Positions 1 to 7,477 of a DNA stretch of 27,521 nt are shown here, piece by piece. Positions within the stretch are counted from its first letter, which is position 1. Each line of letters begins with the position of its first letter. The DNA is taken from NCBI GenBank assembly GCA_964537285.1, contig CAZHZT010000076.1, positions 1-27,521 of the forward strand. The letters are read 5' to 3'. The DNA is from CAZHZT01 sp964537285. Lineage in GTDB: Bacteria > Bacteroidota > Bacteroidia > Chitinophagales > Saprospiraceae. The notes under the pieces are model-generated. The model saw only the letters and a program-made list of their open reading frames with translations, made no database searches and had not been told where the DNA came from. Both the position numbers and the translations under genes were made by a program.

Positions 1-250
1 TAAACGCTACCTGGCCATGCTCCCAAAAGGTCGCCCGGCAGGTAGCTGCGCATTAGCCCCGGGGCCTCTTAGCCAACCTGCAAAAAAAAGCGGCAACAGA
101 CGGTCTTTGCCGTTCGGTTCCGCTAAAGCTTCACCTCTCTTTGTGGGGGCCTCCCGGCATCCGGCCCCCAAAGCCCCCTCTGCTCCTCCTCACTACGGGT
201 AAAACAAGCCGCTCCTTAGGTCGCCCCTTGTTTTACCCTCCGTTCAGAGG
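1..250. other. GC-rich non-coding segment with hairpins
   Basis: This stretch is clearly richer in G and C than the rest of the window and I recognise no protein in it; the short open frames here have no domain-like sequence. It holds an inverted repeat with GGGGGCC at 145-151 and GGCCCCC at 163-169, and a second hairpin at 197-238. The composition break falls just before the RHS tip cassette, so it may be the edge of an inserted element or an attachment or transfer region, but no integrase or relaxase is visible to support that. Confidence 0.4.
197..238. repeat. Perfect 12-bp inverted repeat (hairpin)
   Basis: The arm GGGTAAAACAAG at 197-208 is exactly complementary to CTTGTTTTACCC at 227-238, with an 18-nt loop. 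There is no T-run directly after it, so it is not a classical intrinsic terminator. It sits at the end of the GC-rich segment and could mark the boundary of a mobile or recombining element. Confidence 0.6.
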
Positions 251-292
251 TGATTTTTTTCTTTCTTCTGAAATATTCAATTGAAAATCCTT

Positions 293-453
293 CAATTGAA
301 AGAAAAAAGGATGTATCTTTAGTAGTGAAGCTGGGCGAAAAGTCGCGCAGTGGTTTATGTTGGTCGATCCACTGGCGGAGCAGTTTGCGCATGTGAGTCC
401 GTTTAATTATGCGGAGAATGAGCCTGTGGGGCATATTGATTTATGGGGGTTGC
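293..453 (+). repeat. RHS core junction repeat, copy 1
   Basis: This block matches 1665-1811 closely. Both begin with CAATTGAAA plus an A-rich run and continue into the same coding stretch for the peptide DPLAEQFAHVSP. The similarity begins upstream of the open reading frame, in DNA that carries in-frame stops, so what was duplicated is a DNA segment and not only a protein domain. Such homology blocks are where RHS tip cassettes are exchanged by recombination (known for the family; inferred here). Confidence 0.6.
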
Positions 454-1118
454 AAGCTGTTCTTGCCGTTACATTAGGTCAGGATGTGCGTTATCGAGGA
501 GGAATTTTTACAAGAGGTGTGAACGGTTCAACTCATACTCACCTTTCTTCTAATCGAACCGCAACGAATGATTTTGTTGATGCACTAAGAGAGGCAACGG
601 CTAATGACCCAAACGGAATTGGGTTCGTTTCAATATGGTCTCACGGAATACCAGGTGAAGCTTTTGGTAGTGGTGCAGGCGCAGGAGGCATAGAAAGTAC
701 AGATTTAGGAGCTTTGGAAACCGCTATAAGTAATGGTGAAATCTCTTTTGCTCAAGGAGCAATAATTTACTTAGGTGCTTGTAATGCAGGGACAGATTAC
801 ACAGGCGGTTCTTTGGCGCAAAATCTTGCAGATATTACAGGAGTGGAAGTAGTAGCAGCAGTAGATGATCAAGTTGGTTCCGTAAATGAATCAACGGAAA
901 TTCTTGAATATACAACTGCATATCCTAGAGACCATAGTTTTCATTCATTTACAGCAGGGAACGCTTCTCAAGAACTTGGAAGTCGTGTGGAAGTATTTGG
1001 CTTGCAAAACCGAGCACAAACTCAAATTCAAAACTTTAATACTATGATTGAGAATCGTGCAAGGGATACCCAAATACAACCTTTGCCGTCTCTGCCAATT
1101 CAACCAATTCAAAGATAA
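357..1118 (+). CDS. Orphan RHS tip with predicted caspase-like peptidase domain
   Basis: The first 33 residues (LVDPLAEQFAHVSPFNYAEN, then IDLWGLQ) are the end of the RHS/YD-repeat core that precedes the variable toxin tip. The long core that should lie upstream is missing: stops occur in frame near 282 and 297. The remaining ~220 residues form one domain with a His-Gly at 96-97 in the context IWSHG and a Cys at 142 in the context YLGACNAG, followed by a segment like a Rossmann-type strand (VEVVAAVD). That His-Gly/Cys arrangement is typical of clan CD peptidases (caspase, gingipain, C80, DUF4347-like). I infer a cysteine-peptidase toxin tip; it could also be an inactive relative. The C-terminus is Pro/Gln-rich. 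It is followed after 5 nt by a small secreted protein. The annotated ATG is an in-frame Met just inside the core, and the true start may not exist. Confidence 0.6.
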   Translation: MLVDPLAEQFAHVSPFNYAENEPVGHIDLWGLQAVLAVTLGQDVRYRGGIFTRGVNGSTHTHLSSNRTATNDFVDALREATANDPNGIGFVSIWSHGIPGEAFGSGAGAGGIESTDLGALETAISNGEISFAQGAIIYLGACNAGTDYTGGSLAQNLADITGVEVVAAVDDQVGSVNESTEILEYTTAYPRDHSFHSFTAGNASQELGSRVEVFGLQNRAQTQIQNFNTMIENRARDTQIQPLPSLPIQPIQR

Positions 1119-1123
1119 GGAAT

Positions 1124-1531
1124 ATGAAAATTTTATTTTTTTTAATCTGTGCTTTTCAAATGTTTAGCTTGCATGGTCAACAAAAGATATCAAATCTTTC
1201 GTTTACAGGTTGTTTTGTAGGAATGGAGAACAAAATGCAAGTTTCAGAACTAAAAGTCTCTTTTGAAATTGGAAATTCTGATGAAATTCAATTCATTTAT
1301 CTGTCCTATGCAGATAGGAATACTACAGGCAAAAAAGCATCATTTAAACTCTTTGAACTTGCCAAAACACAAGACCCAAATTTGACGATAGAGAAGATTA
1401 GTGCAGGCGTTAATAGGGTTACAATGGAAGTACCTGTTTTAGAGGAACATTTAGAAATCGTGAACTTTGTGCGTCTTTACATTTCAGATACCAATAGAGC
1501 CTATTCCAATACTTTGATATTTGGTGAATAA
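1124..1531 (+). CDS. Small exported protein, candidate immunity partner
   Basis: A 135-residue protein beginning with a clear signal peptide (MKILFFLICAFQMF, then SLHGQQ with likely cleavage near residue 18). The mature part looks beta-rich with alternating hydrophobic residues and has no motif I recognise. It starts 5 nt after the stop of the RHS tip gene and is transcribed the same way, which is the usual position of the gene that neutralises an RHS toxin. A periplasmic or secreted location would fit a toxin acting outside the cytoplasm. The immunity role rests only on position and size; it could be an unrelated envelope protein. Confidence 0.5.
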   Translation: MKILFFLICAFQMFSLHGQQKISNLSFTGCFVGMENKMQVSELKVSFEIGNSDEIQFIYLSYADRNTTGKKASFKLFELAKTQDPNLTIEKISAGVNRVTMEVPVLEEHLEIVNFVRLYISDTNRAYSNTLIFGE

Positions 1532-1603
1532 TCAAAAAAGCCCCTGTTCGGCGCAGGCTGTGTCGTTCGTCTGTGCATTTGCCAGAATCAGCTTCGCGAA
1601 AAT

Positions 1604-1653
1604 AAAAAGGAAAAGCCATGTAGCGTAATGCCGCCACATGGCTTTTCCTTTTT
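1604..1653 (+). terminator. 18-bp perfect hairpin, possible terminator
   Basis: Left arm 1604-1621 and right arm 1636-1653 are exact complements around a 14-nt loop, with an A-run entering the stem and a T-run leaving it. This is the form of a terminator usable in both directions. It lies 72 nt after the stop of the putative immunity gene and before the second RHS fragment. Confidence 0.5.
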
Positions 1654-1906
1654 CAACTGCCCTGCAATTGAAACAAAAAAGGGGTATATTGGAAAAATCG
1701 TGCAGGGGTTTGCGTTGGTCGATCCACTGGCGGAGCAGTTTGCGCACGTAAGTCCGTTAAATTATGCGGAGAATAGAGTGCCCAACGGTATTGACCTACA
1801 TGGATTACAATTTGTTAATAAAGATGATGCTAAAATGTACATACATGATGGTGATGCATCTTTAAAGAGAGAAAATTTATCTGCACCAACAAATTTTGGG
1901 CTCTAG
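1628..1906 (+). pseudogene. Second orphan RHS core fragment with short tip
   Basis: In frame from about 1715 the product reads LVDPLAEQFAHVSP, then LNYAEN and IDLHGLQ, the same RHS core end as in the copy at 357. Only about 30 residues of a new tip follow before a TAG stop, too little for a toxin domain, so this looks like a truncated or decayed cassette. The 5' part of the open frame runs through the hairpin at 1604-1653 and is unlikely to be coding. The divergent residues after the core (RVPNG against EPVGH) and the different tip show it is a separate cassette and not a simple tandem copy. Confidence 0.6.
1665..1811 (+). repeat. RHS core junction repeat, copy 2
   Basis: This is the second copy of the block at 293-453, beginning at CAATTGAAAC. 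It is identical to copy 1 over the core TTGGTCGATCCACTGGCGGA (1715-1734) and diverges after the codons for IDLHGLQ. Confidence 0.6.
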
Positions 1907-2231
1907 ATGATTTCATTTGGTCGAAATTAATTTGGGAAGTCCTTAAAGCAGGTCGTTAGGCCTGTCTGATCGTAGCCCTGGATCCTCCCAGGGCTATAAG
2001 GTATAGAGACCAACTTCCGCGTAGCGGAAGCACATCATAAACCATTGATATTTAGAATCATGCTTGTTTAAGAATTTTGTTGATACAAACATAAATCTGT
2101 CACAATATTACGTGGATTCAATAATAGTAAGTGACCAGTATTTTTGTAGTATTTTTGAGAAATATTGTTCTGACCAATGAAATGAAGACATTAAGGCTTA
2201 GGCTTTCGCCGTCTTACCAATAATTTATTTT
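1907..2231. other. Intergenic region with two small hairpins
   Basis: No gene is visible here. It holds a hairpin TAGCCCTGG/CCAGGGCTA (1973-1981, 1988-1996) and another, CTTCCGC/GCGGAAG (2014-2020, 2024-2030). Two plus-strand TATTTTTG hexamer-like boxes at 2139-2146 and 2150-2157 resemble the Bacteroidota -7 box, but no gene follows them in that direction, so I do not call a promoter. Confidence 0.5.
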
Positions 2232-4199
2232 TTACTTCACCACCTCAAACTCCGTCCTCCGGTTTCTTTGCCTGCCCTCAGGGCTCTCATTTGTATCAAT
2301 AGGGATTTGCTCCCCGAAGCCCTTGTATTCCAGTCGGTTGCTCTCGATTCCATTTTCAATTAAATAATCCGTAACAGCTTTTGCACGATCATTTGAGAGC
2401 TGTAAGTTATCCTCTTCTGAGCCGACATTGTCTGTATGTCCATTTATGCGAATCTTTAATGAGGCGTTTTCTTCCATTAAACCTTTAAGCCTATTCAATT
2501 CAGTCAGTGATTCTGGCTTCAAATCCGCTGAACCCGATTCGAAGAACACATTTTTTAATACAATTGGTTTTCTGGAAGTTTCTTTGGCCGTTTTTATTGG
2601 TTGAAGCCCTATTTCTAAGTGGAAAGGTTCATCGGCAGCACTAACCTGAGATAGATCGAAGTGCTCCGAAAAAAACAGATAGCCGGAGAGGGATACATTA
2701 AGAGCATAGTTGTTTTTGGCAGGAAGACAAAGCAAAAAGTCACCGTCTTCGCTGGTTTTTGATGAAATAACGGTTTTTCCGGATTTCAAATCAATGAAAT
2801 CAACTGTTGCCCGAAGGGGTTGGTTGTTGGTAACATCATAAACATAAGCTTTCACATAAGTCGCCGGTTGTGGTCTGGCTTTTTCAGGCAGTTCGAAAAA
2901 ATAAATATCAGTTTGGTTGCGTGCTTTTTTTTCTGAAAGCGTAGAATCACCTGAATAGGTTCTGTCAGTAGCAAAATAGGCCCTTTTGCCATCCAGGCCT
3001 ACAAAAATAGCCCCTTCGTGCGCTTTGGTATTGATGGGGTATCCCAGGTTTTGAGGCTTTCCGAAAGTACCCTCTTCCGTTTTTCTGGAAAGATACAAAT
3101 CGGATCCTCCCATTCCCGGATGGCCATTGGACATGAAGTAGAGGGTTTGTCCGTCGGGGTGAATGCAGGGAGCTTCCTCGTTTCCGTCAGAATTGACCTC
3201 GGGGCCCAGGTTTTGAGGTGGTCCAAAGTTACCATCTGGTTGCCGGTAAGATACCCATATATCACGGCCGCCAAACCCTCCCTTTCGTTTACTGGAAAAA
3301 TAAAGGGCTTCCCCATTAGCTGATAGAGAAGGCTGTCCGTCCCAGCCCTCTTTATTGATAGGGAATCCCAGGTTAACAGGAGGCTGCCAGTAACCATTTT
3401 TCAGGCTGGAATAATACAGATCGCAACTTCCTATGCCGCCTTTTCGGTCACAAGCAGTAAATACAATTTCCCTTCCGTTGGCGGTAATGGTCTGTGCTCC
3501 TTCATTTAAGGAAGTGTTTAGTTCATTAATGGGCCTTCCCTCTGACCAATCATCGTTTATTTTTTTACTTAAATAAAAATCTTCCTGCCCTCTAACTACT
3601 CTGGTATAGAAAAGGTATTCTCCATCAGCGGTTAAGGTGGGTAGGTATTCGGCATTACGGGTATTGACCTTGTCGCTGATTGGCTGCGGGGAAAAAGGTA
3701 CCGGGTTGGCGAAAGCTTCGGCAAGGAATGCGGTGTTTTCTAATAGTTTTTCGGCTCTTTTTAACAAGACCTCATTTTTGGAGTCGCTTTCGAGGTATTC
3801 TTTGAAATGAGCAGCGGATTCTTCATATTTTTTTTGTTCCATTTCGACTTTCCCTAGAACGTAAAGTACCTTAGTGTTGTAAGTTGGATCGATTTCAAGT
3901 ACTTTTTCGAACTCTTGTTCCGCCTTTGCAAAATCTTTCCGGGCATAAAAGAGATCCGCATACTGTATCTGGGCATCGATGAAAGTGGGATCTTCTTTTA
4001 GTACTTTTTCAAAAAGTGCAATGGCTTTGTCATATTCGAAGGAAGAAGCCTCCATAGCCTTTTCGTAAAGTTTTTTCACTTTTCCGGAAACGGTTTTACG
4101 GGTAGTATAGTTTTGCCCTAAAAGATTCGTTCCTAAAGAGAGCAGAGCTATAATAAATAGCCACTTTTTTATTGTTGTTATATTTTGAATGACATTCAT
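2232..4199 (-). CDS. OmpA-family protein with TPR and PD40 propeller (PorE-like)
   Basis: A 655-residue envelope protein. A signal peptide is seen at about 10-29 (KKWLFIIALLSLGTNLLGQ). TPR-like helices occupy about 38-150 (YEKAMEASSFEYDKAIALFE and following units). PD40/WD40-like repeats follow at about 165-430, with recurring motifs such as GKRAYFATDR, NGEALYFSSKRKGGFGGRDI and GMGGSDLYLS. A CarboxypepD_reg-like beta domain lies at about 445-530 and a C-terminal OmpA peptidoglycan-binding domain at about 545-655 (INGHTDNVG, LSNDRAKAV, RRTEFEVVK). The order TPR, propeller, regulatory beta domain, OmpA matches PorE of the type IX secretion system, but PorE is a lipoprotein and no lipobox Cys is visible here; many Bacteroidota paralogues share this plan. 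It likely anchors an envelope complex to peptidoglycan. Confidence 0.88.
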   Translation of the reverse strand: MNVIQNITTIKKWLFIIALLSLGTNLLGQNYTTRKTVSGKVKKLYEKAMEASSFEYDKAIALFEKVLKEDPTFIDAQIQYADLFYARKDFAKAEQEFEKVLEIDPTYNTKVLYVLGKVEMEQKKYEESAAHFKEYLESDSKNEVLLKRAEKLLENTAFLAEAFANPVPFSPQPISDKVNTRNAEYLPTLTADGEYLFYTRVVRGQEDFYLSKKINDDWSEGRPINELNTSLNEGAQTITANGREIVFTACDRKGGIGSCDLYYSSLKNGYWQPPVNLGFPINKEGWDGQPSLSANGEALYFSSKRKGGFGGRDIWVSYRQPDGNFGPPQNLGPEVNSDGNEEAPCIHPDGQTLYFMSNGHPGMGGSDLYLSRKTEEGTFGKPQNLGYPINTKAHEGAIFVGLDGKRAYFATDRTYSGDSTLSEKKARNQTDIYFFELPEKARPQPATYVKAYVYDVTNNQPLRATVDFIDLKSGKTVISSKTSEDGDFLLCLPAKNNYALNVSLSGYLFFSEHFDLSQVSAADEPFHLEIGLQPIKTAKETSRKPIVLKNVFFESGSADLKPESLTELNRLKGLMEENASLKIRINGHTDNVGSEEDNLQLSNDRAKAVTDYLIENGIESNRLEYKGFGEQIPIDTNESPEGRQRNRRTEFEVVK

Positions 4200-4252
4200 T
4201 GATTTGGATAAATTTTTGCATGCTTTCTAAAGCATAAAGTCTATTAAAAAAA

Positions 4253-4431
4253 CGAAAGGCGGTTAACGGATAACGGATAACGGGAAACGGGGAACGGATA
4301 ACGGTTAACGGGGGTTAGTTAGGCCATAATTACAAAATAAATTATATTTTCATACTCTATTAAGTGCAAAGGCCCCAAGAATGTTTTCCTTCCCCGTTCC
4401 CCGTTCCCCGTTTCCCGTTCCCCGCCTTTCG
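4253..4431. repeat. Inverted arrays of degenerate 7-bp repeats
   Basis: At 4261-4309 seven consecutive 7-bp units of the form GGNNAAC follow one another (for example GGTTAAC, GGATAAC, GGGAAAC, GGGGAAC). About 80 bp downstream, at 4391-4424, the complementary units (CCGTTCC, CCGTTTC) form a second array in the opposite direction. The outer edges CGAAAGGCGG (4253-4262) and CCGCCTTTCG (4422-4431) are exact inverted repeats. The whole resembles short tandem heptanucleotide repeats flanking a ~70-bp AT-rich centre. There is no spacer structure, so it is not a CRISPR array. Confidence 0.7.
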
Positions 4432-4467
4432 CCTTTGTCTAATGTTAAAACGTTTTAACTCCGGCAC

Positions 4468-4500
4468 ATTGTGAAGGCCCGACAATATTTGGTAACTTTG
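4468..4500 (+). promoter_or_regulatory. Bacteroidota-type promoter for the TlpA-like gene
   Basis: TAACTTTG at 4493-4500 fits the TAnnTTTG -7 box used by the primary sigma factor of Bacteroidota, and ATTG at 4468-4471 lies 21 bp upstream as a weak -33 TTTG-like box. The start codon at 4556 would leave a leader of about 50 nt. The match is by eye. Confidence 0.5.
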
Positions 4501-4555
4501 TAACTCATTGATATTCTCAATAAAGCTTTATTTTAGGTGCTAAAATTATAATACC

Positions 4556-5917
4556 ATGTATAGATTACTTCCTATTATCGTTATTTGTCTTTCCAGCATT
4601 TGGTTAAACGGGCAAAACAGTTCAACGCTAAACCTGACTTGTAATTTAGATAATTGTGCGCAAGCTCCCTCTTTATTTCAATTCAACGGATTGGATTTTG
4701 AAAAAGTATTGGATGCTGAAGCAGGAGAGGATCCGGGAACCTATATTTTTAAAGTTCCTCTCTCAAAGCCTCAATATTATTACCTGGGTTACATGGGCAA
4801 AAGAATGAAAATTCTCTTGCTGGGAACAGAGGATAATGTCGTAATTAAAGGAAACTGCAAAGCGATTCAGGCGGCGGCAGTCATGAACTCTGAATTGAAC
4901 AATGATTATGAAAGCCTGAAACGCCTTATAAAAACCTATGACAATCAAATGAAGCGCCTGGCAACTCAATATCGCGAATTTGCCAATGATCCCGAGAATC
5001 AGGAAGAGATTGTTCAAAAAATGTCTAATCTGGACGATTCCAAATTATATTTAATTGATTCCCTCAAAAAAGTAAATCCCTTCCTGGCAAAAATTGCTCA
5101 ACTCGACACTTACTTAAGTTTCCAAAACCACGGGCAGGACCATCCAAATGAGGTTATGTATTTTGCAAAGAACTATTTTCAGTTAGCTGACCTGAAAGAT
5201 CCGGATTATAACAATATTGTTTATTTATATGAAGCCTTTCGCAAGTATACCAACACGTTGACCAGCATTGGCCTTCAGAAAGAACCTCATGCGGCATTTA
5301 TAAGCAACATGTTGAGCCAACTTCCTCCTAAATCGCAAGCATTGCACTATGCGCTGGGAGGTGTGGTAAGCACTCTAAAACAAAAGAATCATCCAAACTT
5401 CGCTATTTTTGCGGAACAATACATAAAAGAACTAGAAGGTGTTAACCCTCAAGGTGTTGCTTCCTTACAGCAACAGGTAAATCAATCTAAAGCCTTCCTT
5501 ACCGGAGCCGTTGCTCCCGATTTTACACAAAAAACGCCGGATGATCAGGATCTTTCTTTGAGTGACTTAAGAGGGAAGGTGGTACTCGTTGATTTTTGGG
5601 CAAGTTGGTGCGGCCCTTGTCGCCGTGAAAATCCGAATGTTGTTAAAATGTATAATAAATATAAAGAAAAAGGTTTTGACATTCTGGGAGTATCCCTGGA
5701 TCGTACGAAGGATCGCTGGGTAGGGGCTATAGAGAAAGATGGCTTAGAGTGGAATCATGTAAGTGATCTCAAAGGGTGGAAAAGTTCGGCTGCTGCTCTT
5801 TATGGAGTGCGCTCTATTCCTCATACGGTTTTATTGGATAAAGAGGGTAGAATTATTGCGCGCAACCTTAGAGGCCCTAAGCTAGAAGCAAAACTTGCTG
5901 AAATTTTTGGCGAGTAA
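4556..5917 (+). CDS. TlpA/ResA-type thioredoxin with DUF4369-like N-terminal region
   Basis: A 453-residue exported thiol-disulfide protein. Residues 1-20 are a signal peptide (MYRLLPIIVICLSSIWLNGQ). About 22-110 is a beta-rich region of the kind found before TlpA domains in Bacteroidota (DUF4369-like), about 120-310 is largely helical, and about 322-453 is a thioredoxin fold of the AhpC/TSA-Redoxin type. The redox site WCGPC places the catalytic Cys residues at 352 and 355, and RSIPHT supplies the cis-Pro. It probably reduces or exchanges disulfides in the periplasm, for example in cytochrome maturation or stress repair; the substrate cannot be read from sequence. It has its own promoter and is followed by a repeat and a hairpin, so it is likely a single-gene unit. 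Confidence 0.88.
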   Translation: MYRLLPIIVICLSSIWLNGQNSSTLNLTCNLDNCAQAPSLFQFNGLDFEKVLDAEAGEDPGTYIFKVPLSKPQYYYLGYMGKRMKILLLGTEDNVVIKGNCKAIQAAAVMNSELNNDYESLKRLIKTYDNQMKRLATQYREFANDPENQEEIVQKMSNLDDSKLYLIDSLKKVNPFLAKIAQLDTYLSFQNHGQDHPNEVMYFAKNYFQLADLKDPDYNNIVYLYEAFRKYTNTLTSIGLQKEPHAAFISNMLSQLPPKSQALHYALGGVVSTLKQKNHPNFAIFAEQYIKELEGVNPQGVASLQQQVNQSKAFLTGAVAPDFTQKTPDDQDLSLSDLRGKVVLVDFWASWCGPCRRENPNVVKMYNKYKEKGFDILGVSLDRTKDRWVGAIEKDGLEWNHVSDLKGWKSSAAALYGVRSIPHTVLLDKEGRIIARNLRGPKLEAKLAEIFGE

Positions 5918-5926
5918 TTTTTTTCA

Positions 5927-5971
5927 TTCTTTGACAAATTGTGCGGAACTTAAAAATTTATGTCAAAGAAC
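5927..5971. repeat. Short copy of the TTCTTTGACA palindromic repeat
   Basis: TTCTTTGACA at 5927-5936 and TGTCAAAGAA at 5961-5970 are exact inverted ends. The sequence AATTGTGCGGAACTT next to the left end matches the longer copies at 17359, 19779, 20436 and 27471, but the middle is lost, giving a 45-bp remnant. Confidence 0.65.
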
Positions 5972-5982
5972 TTTTTTTAAGA

Positions 5983-6020
5983 AACATGAGTCATCCCGAA
6001 TTTTCGGGATGACTCATGTT
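5983..6020 (+). terminator. 18-bp perfect hairpin after the thioredoxin gene
   Basis: Arms 5983-6000 and 6003-6020 are exact complements (AACATGAGTCATCCCGAA on the left) with a 2-nt centre. It lies 66 nt after the TlpA-like stop and 24 nt before the VanX-like start. It lacks a long T-run, so termination is plausible and not certain. Confidence 0.45.
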
Positions 6021-6044
6021 GTTTCCTTAAAAACTATTTACCAT

Positions 6045-6812
6045 ATGGCGAACAGACTCATTTTCAAAGGGCTCAAATCCGTTCTTTATACCTTTCTCCT
6101 GCCAGGGTTATCCTTGATGATATCTTGTAAGCCTTCCGTAAAACCTGTTCAGCAATTATCCCCGCAAGTTCAAGCAGATACCTTTGAAAAGGAAAATATT
6201 GAAAAAACTGCCATTGATACTTCAGTAGAAGAAAACAAAGAAATTCCTGTTGAAAAACCAGATTATGACACTTCAATTTGGATGGAAATAAAAGAGGATT
6301 CATCAATAATCCTGGATTTAAGGTATGCTACAGAGGATAATTTTTTGGAAGAAAAGCTTTATGACTGCCCCAGATGCTTTTTAAAGAAAAGAGTTGGGCA
6401 AGCCATTTTAAAAATAAGAGACCAATTGCATGATCGGGGAGTAGGAGTTGTGCTTTTCGATTGTTACCGTCCTCATTCCGTACAAAAGAAACTATGGGAA
6501 AAACTTCCGGACCGACGTTATGTCACAGACCCTGCTAAAGGTTCTATGCACAACCGTGGAGCTGCTGCAGATATCAGTCTTTTTGATCTTAAAACAGGGA
6601 AGGTGCTTGATATGGGAACCTCTTTTGATTTCTTCGGGCGAAGAGCCTATCACACATTTCAGGATCTTCCCGAAGAGGTGCTTCAAAACCGTTTAATGTT
6701 AAAAGGAACAATGGAAGCAGCTGGTTTCAAGTCTATACGGACAGAGTGGTGGCATTATTCTTTTAAATTGCAGCAATATGGAATTGCTGAAATGGAATGG
6801 GAGTGTAAATAA
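6045..6812 (+). CDS. VanX/DdpX-type D-Ala-D-Ala dipeptidase lipoprotein
   Basis: A 255-residue zinc D,D-dipeptidase of peptidase family M15D, predicted to cleave D-alanyl-D-alanine. The signature SMHNRGAAAD gives zinc ligands His169 and Asp176, and EWWH gives catalytic Glu234 and zinc ligand His237; the N-terminal YAT, NF and LYD elements also match VanX. The ATG at 6045 is chosen because it opens a lipoprotein-type signal (FLLPGLSLMISC, lipid Cys at 28). A longer in-frame open stretch back to 5895 runs through the repeat and hairpin and into the previous gene. No vanH or vanA lies nearby, so a cell-wall recycling or scavenging role (DdpX-like) is more likely than glycopeptide resistance. It converges with recX, with one base between the stop codons. 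Confidence 0.88.
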   Translation: MANRLIFKGLKSVLYTFLLPGLSLMISCKPSVKPVQQLSPQVQADTFEKENIEKTAIDTSVEENKEIPVEKPDYDTSIWMEIKEDSSIILDLRYATEDNFLEEKLYDCPRCFLKKRVGQAILKIRDQLHDRGVGVVLFDCYRPHSVQKKLWEKLPDRRYVTDPAKGSMHNRGAAADISLFDLKTGKVLDMGTSFDFFGRRAYHTFQDLPEEVLQNRLMLKGTMEAAGFKSIRTEWWHYSFKLQQYGIAEMEWECK

Positions 6813-6813
6813 A

Positions 6814-7281
6814 TCAATCATTCTCTTCAAGAAGCTTAAAAATTTCCCAGACCAAGTTTGGCTCAAATCCTCTTTGAATAACAAAGCGTGCGGTTTTATT
6901 GCGCCTGATGAAGTTATCTTCTTCCTTCAAGGAAGCAAATTTTTTGGTTAACAATTCTTCTATTTTGTTTCTGTAGTCCGCTTCTTCAATCTCTTCTAGT
7001 CCTTTTTTTATACAATAAGAAGACACCTTTTTTGCCTTGAGGTGCATAGTGATTTTGTTTCTTCCCCAGCCTTTCATTTTAAACTTCCCCCGAACGAATG
7101 ACCGGGCAAAGCGTTCTTCATTAAGAAAGTTGTCGGATATTAATTCTGCGATGATTTCTTCTAAGTCATCGCCAAAAACTTTCAATTCCAGAAGTTTACT
7201 TCTTACTTCCTGGTGGCATCTGTCTTGGTAAGCACAATACCGCTGTAGTTTTTGAAGTGCTAAATCTTTTGTAAATGACAT
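6814..7281 (-). CDS. recX: Regulatory protein RecX
   Basis: A 155-residue helical protein of the RecX family, which binds RecA filaments and modulates recombination and SOS activity. The three-helix repeats characteristic of the family are visible: LQKLQRYCAYQDRCHQEVRS near the start, then DNFLNEERFARSFVRGKF and KGWGRNKITMHLKAK. I chose the Met at 7281 because family members begin shortly before the AYCAYQERC-like motif; the frame stays open to a Met at 7344, which would add 21 residues without recognisable sequence. RecA is not next to it, which is usual in Bacteroidota. It is convergent with the dipeptidase gene. Confidence 0.85.
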   Translation of the reverse strand: MSFTKDLALQKLQRYCAYQDRCHQEVRSKLLELKVFGDDLEEIIAELISDNFLNEERFARSFVRGKFKMKGWGRNKITMHLKAKKVSSYCIKKGLEEIEEADYRNKIEELLTKKFASLKEEDNFIRRNKTARFVIQRGFEPNLVWEIFKLLEEND

Positions 7282-7348
7282 GCTATTACAATTTACATAT
7301 TTCTGTGACAACAATTCTCGGTTTGAAAGCTGAAAGTCGCGCATACTG

Positions 7349-7374
7349 TGACGAAATGACTAATCATTTCGTCA
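7349..7374. repeat. 11-bp hairpin upstream of recX
   Basis: TGACGAAATGA (7349-7359) and TCATTTCGTCA (7364-7374) are exact complements with a 4-nt loop. It lies in the divergent region between recX and the mechanosensitive channel genes, where it could be an operator; nothing in the sequence decides this. Confidence 0.45.
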
Positions 7375-7477
7375 TATAACTCAAAGTAGGAATTGCTGAA
7401 AAAGCATAAAGATTTCAAACTAATTTCGGAACAAGTCTTATTAAAAACAATTTTTTAAACACAAAACTATTATTCGT

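Noticed and set aside
16..435. Short open frames in the first 430 bases (both strands)
   Set aside because: They follow from base composition or mirror the RHS core on the other strand; none shows protein-like sequence.
2139..2157. Two TATTTTTG boxes as promoters
   Set aside because: They point toward the 3' end of the minus-strand OmpA gene, where no plus-strand gene begins.
4261..4424. Possible CRISPR array from the repeated heptamers
   Set aside because: Units are 7 bp, directly adjacent, degenerate and mirrored; there are no spacers and no cas genes.
5895..6044. N-terminal 50-residue extension of the dipeptidase
   Set aside because: It overlaps the upstream gene end and runs through a mobile-type repeat and a perfect hairpin; the Met at 6045 opens a good lipoprotein signal.
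6045..6812. Vancomycin resistance determinant
   Set aside because: The VanX-type enzyme stands alone without vanH, vanA or a vanRS pair nearby; the linked neighbours are recX and a thioredoxin.
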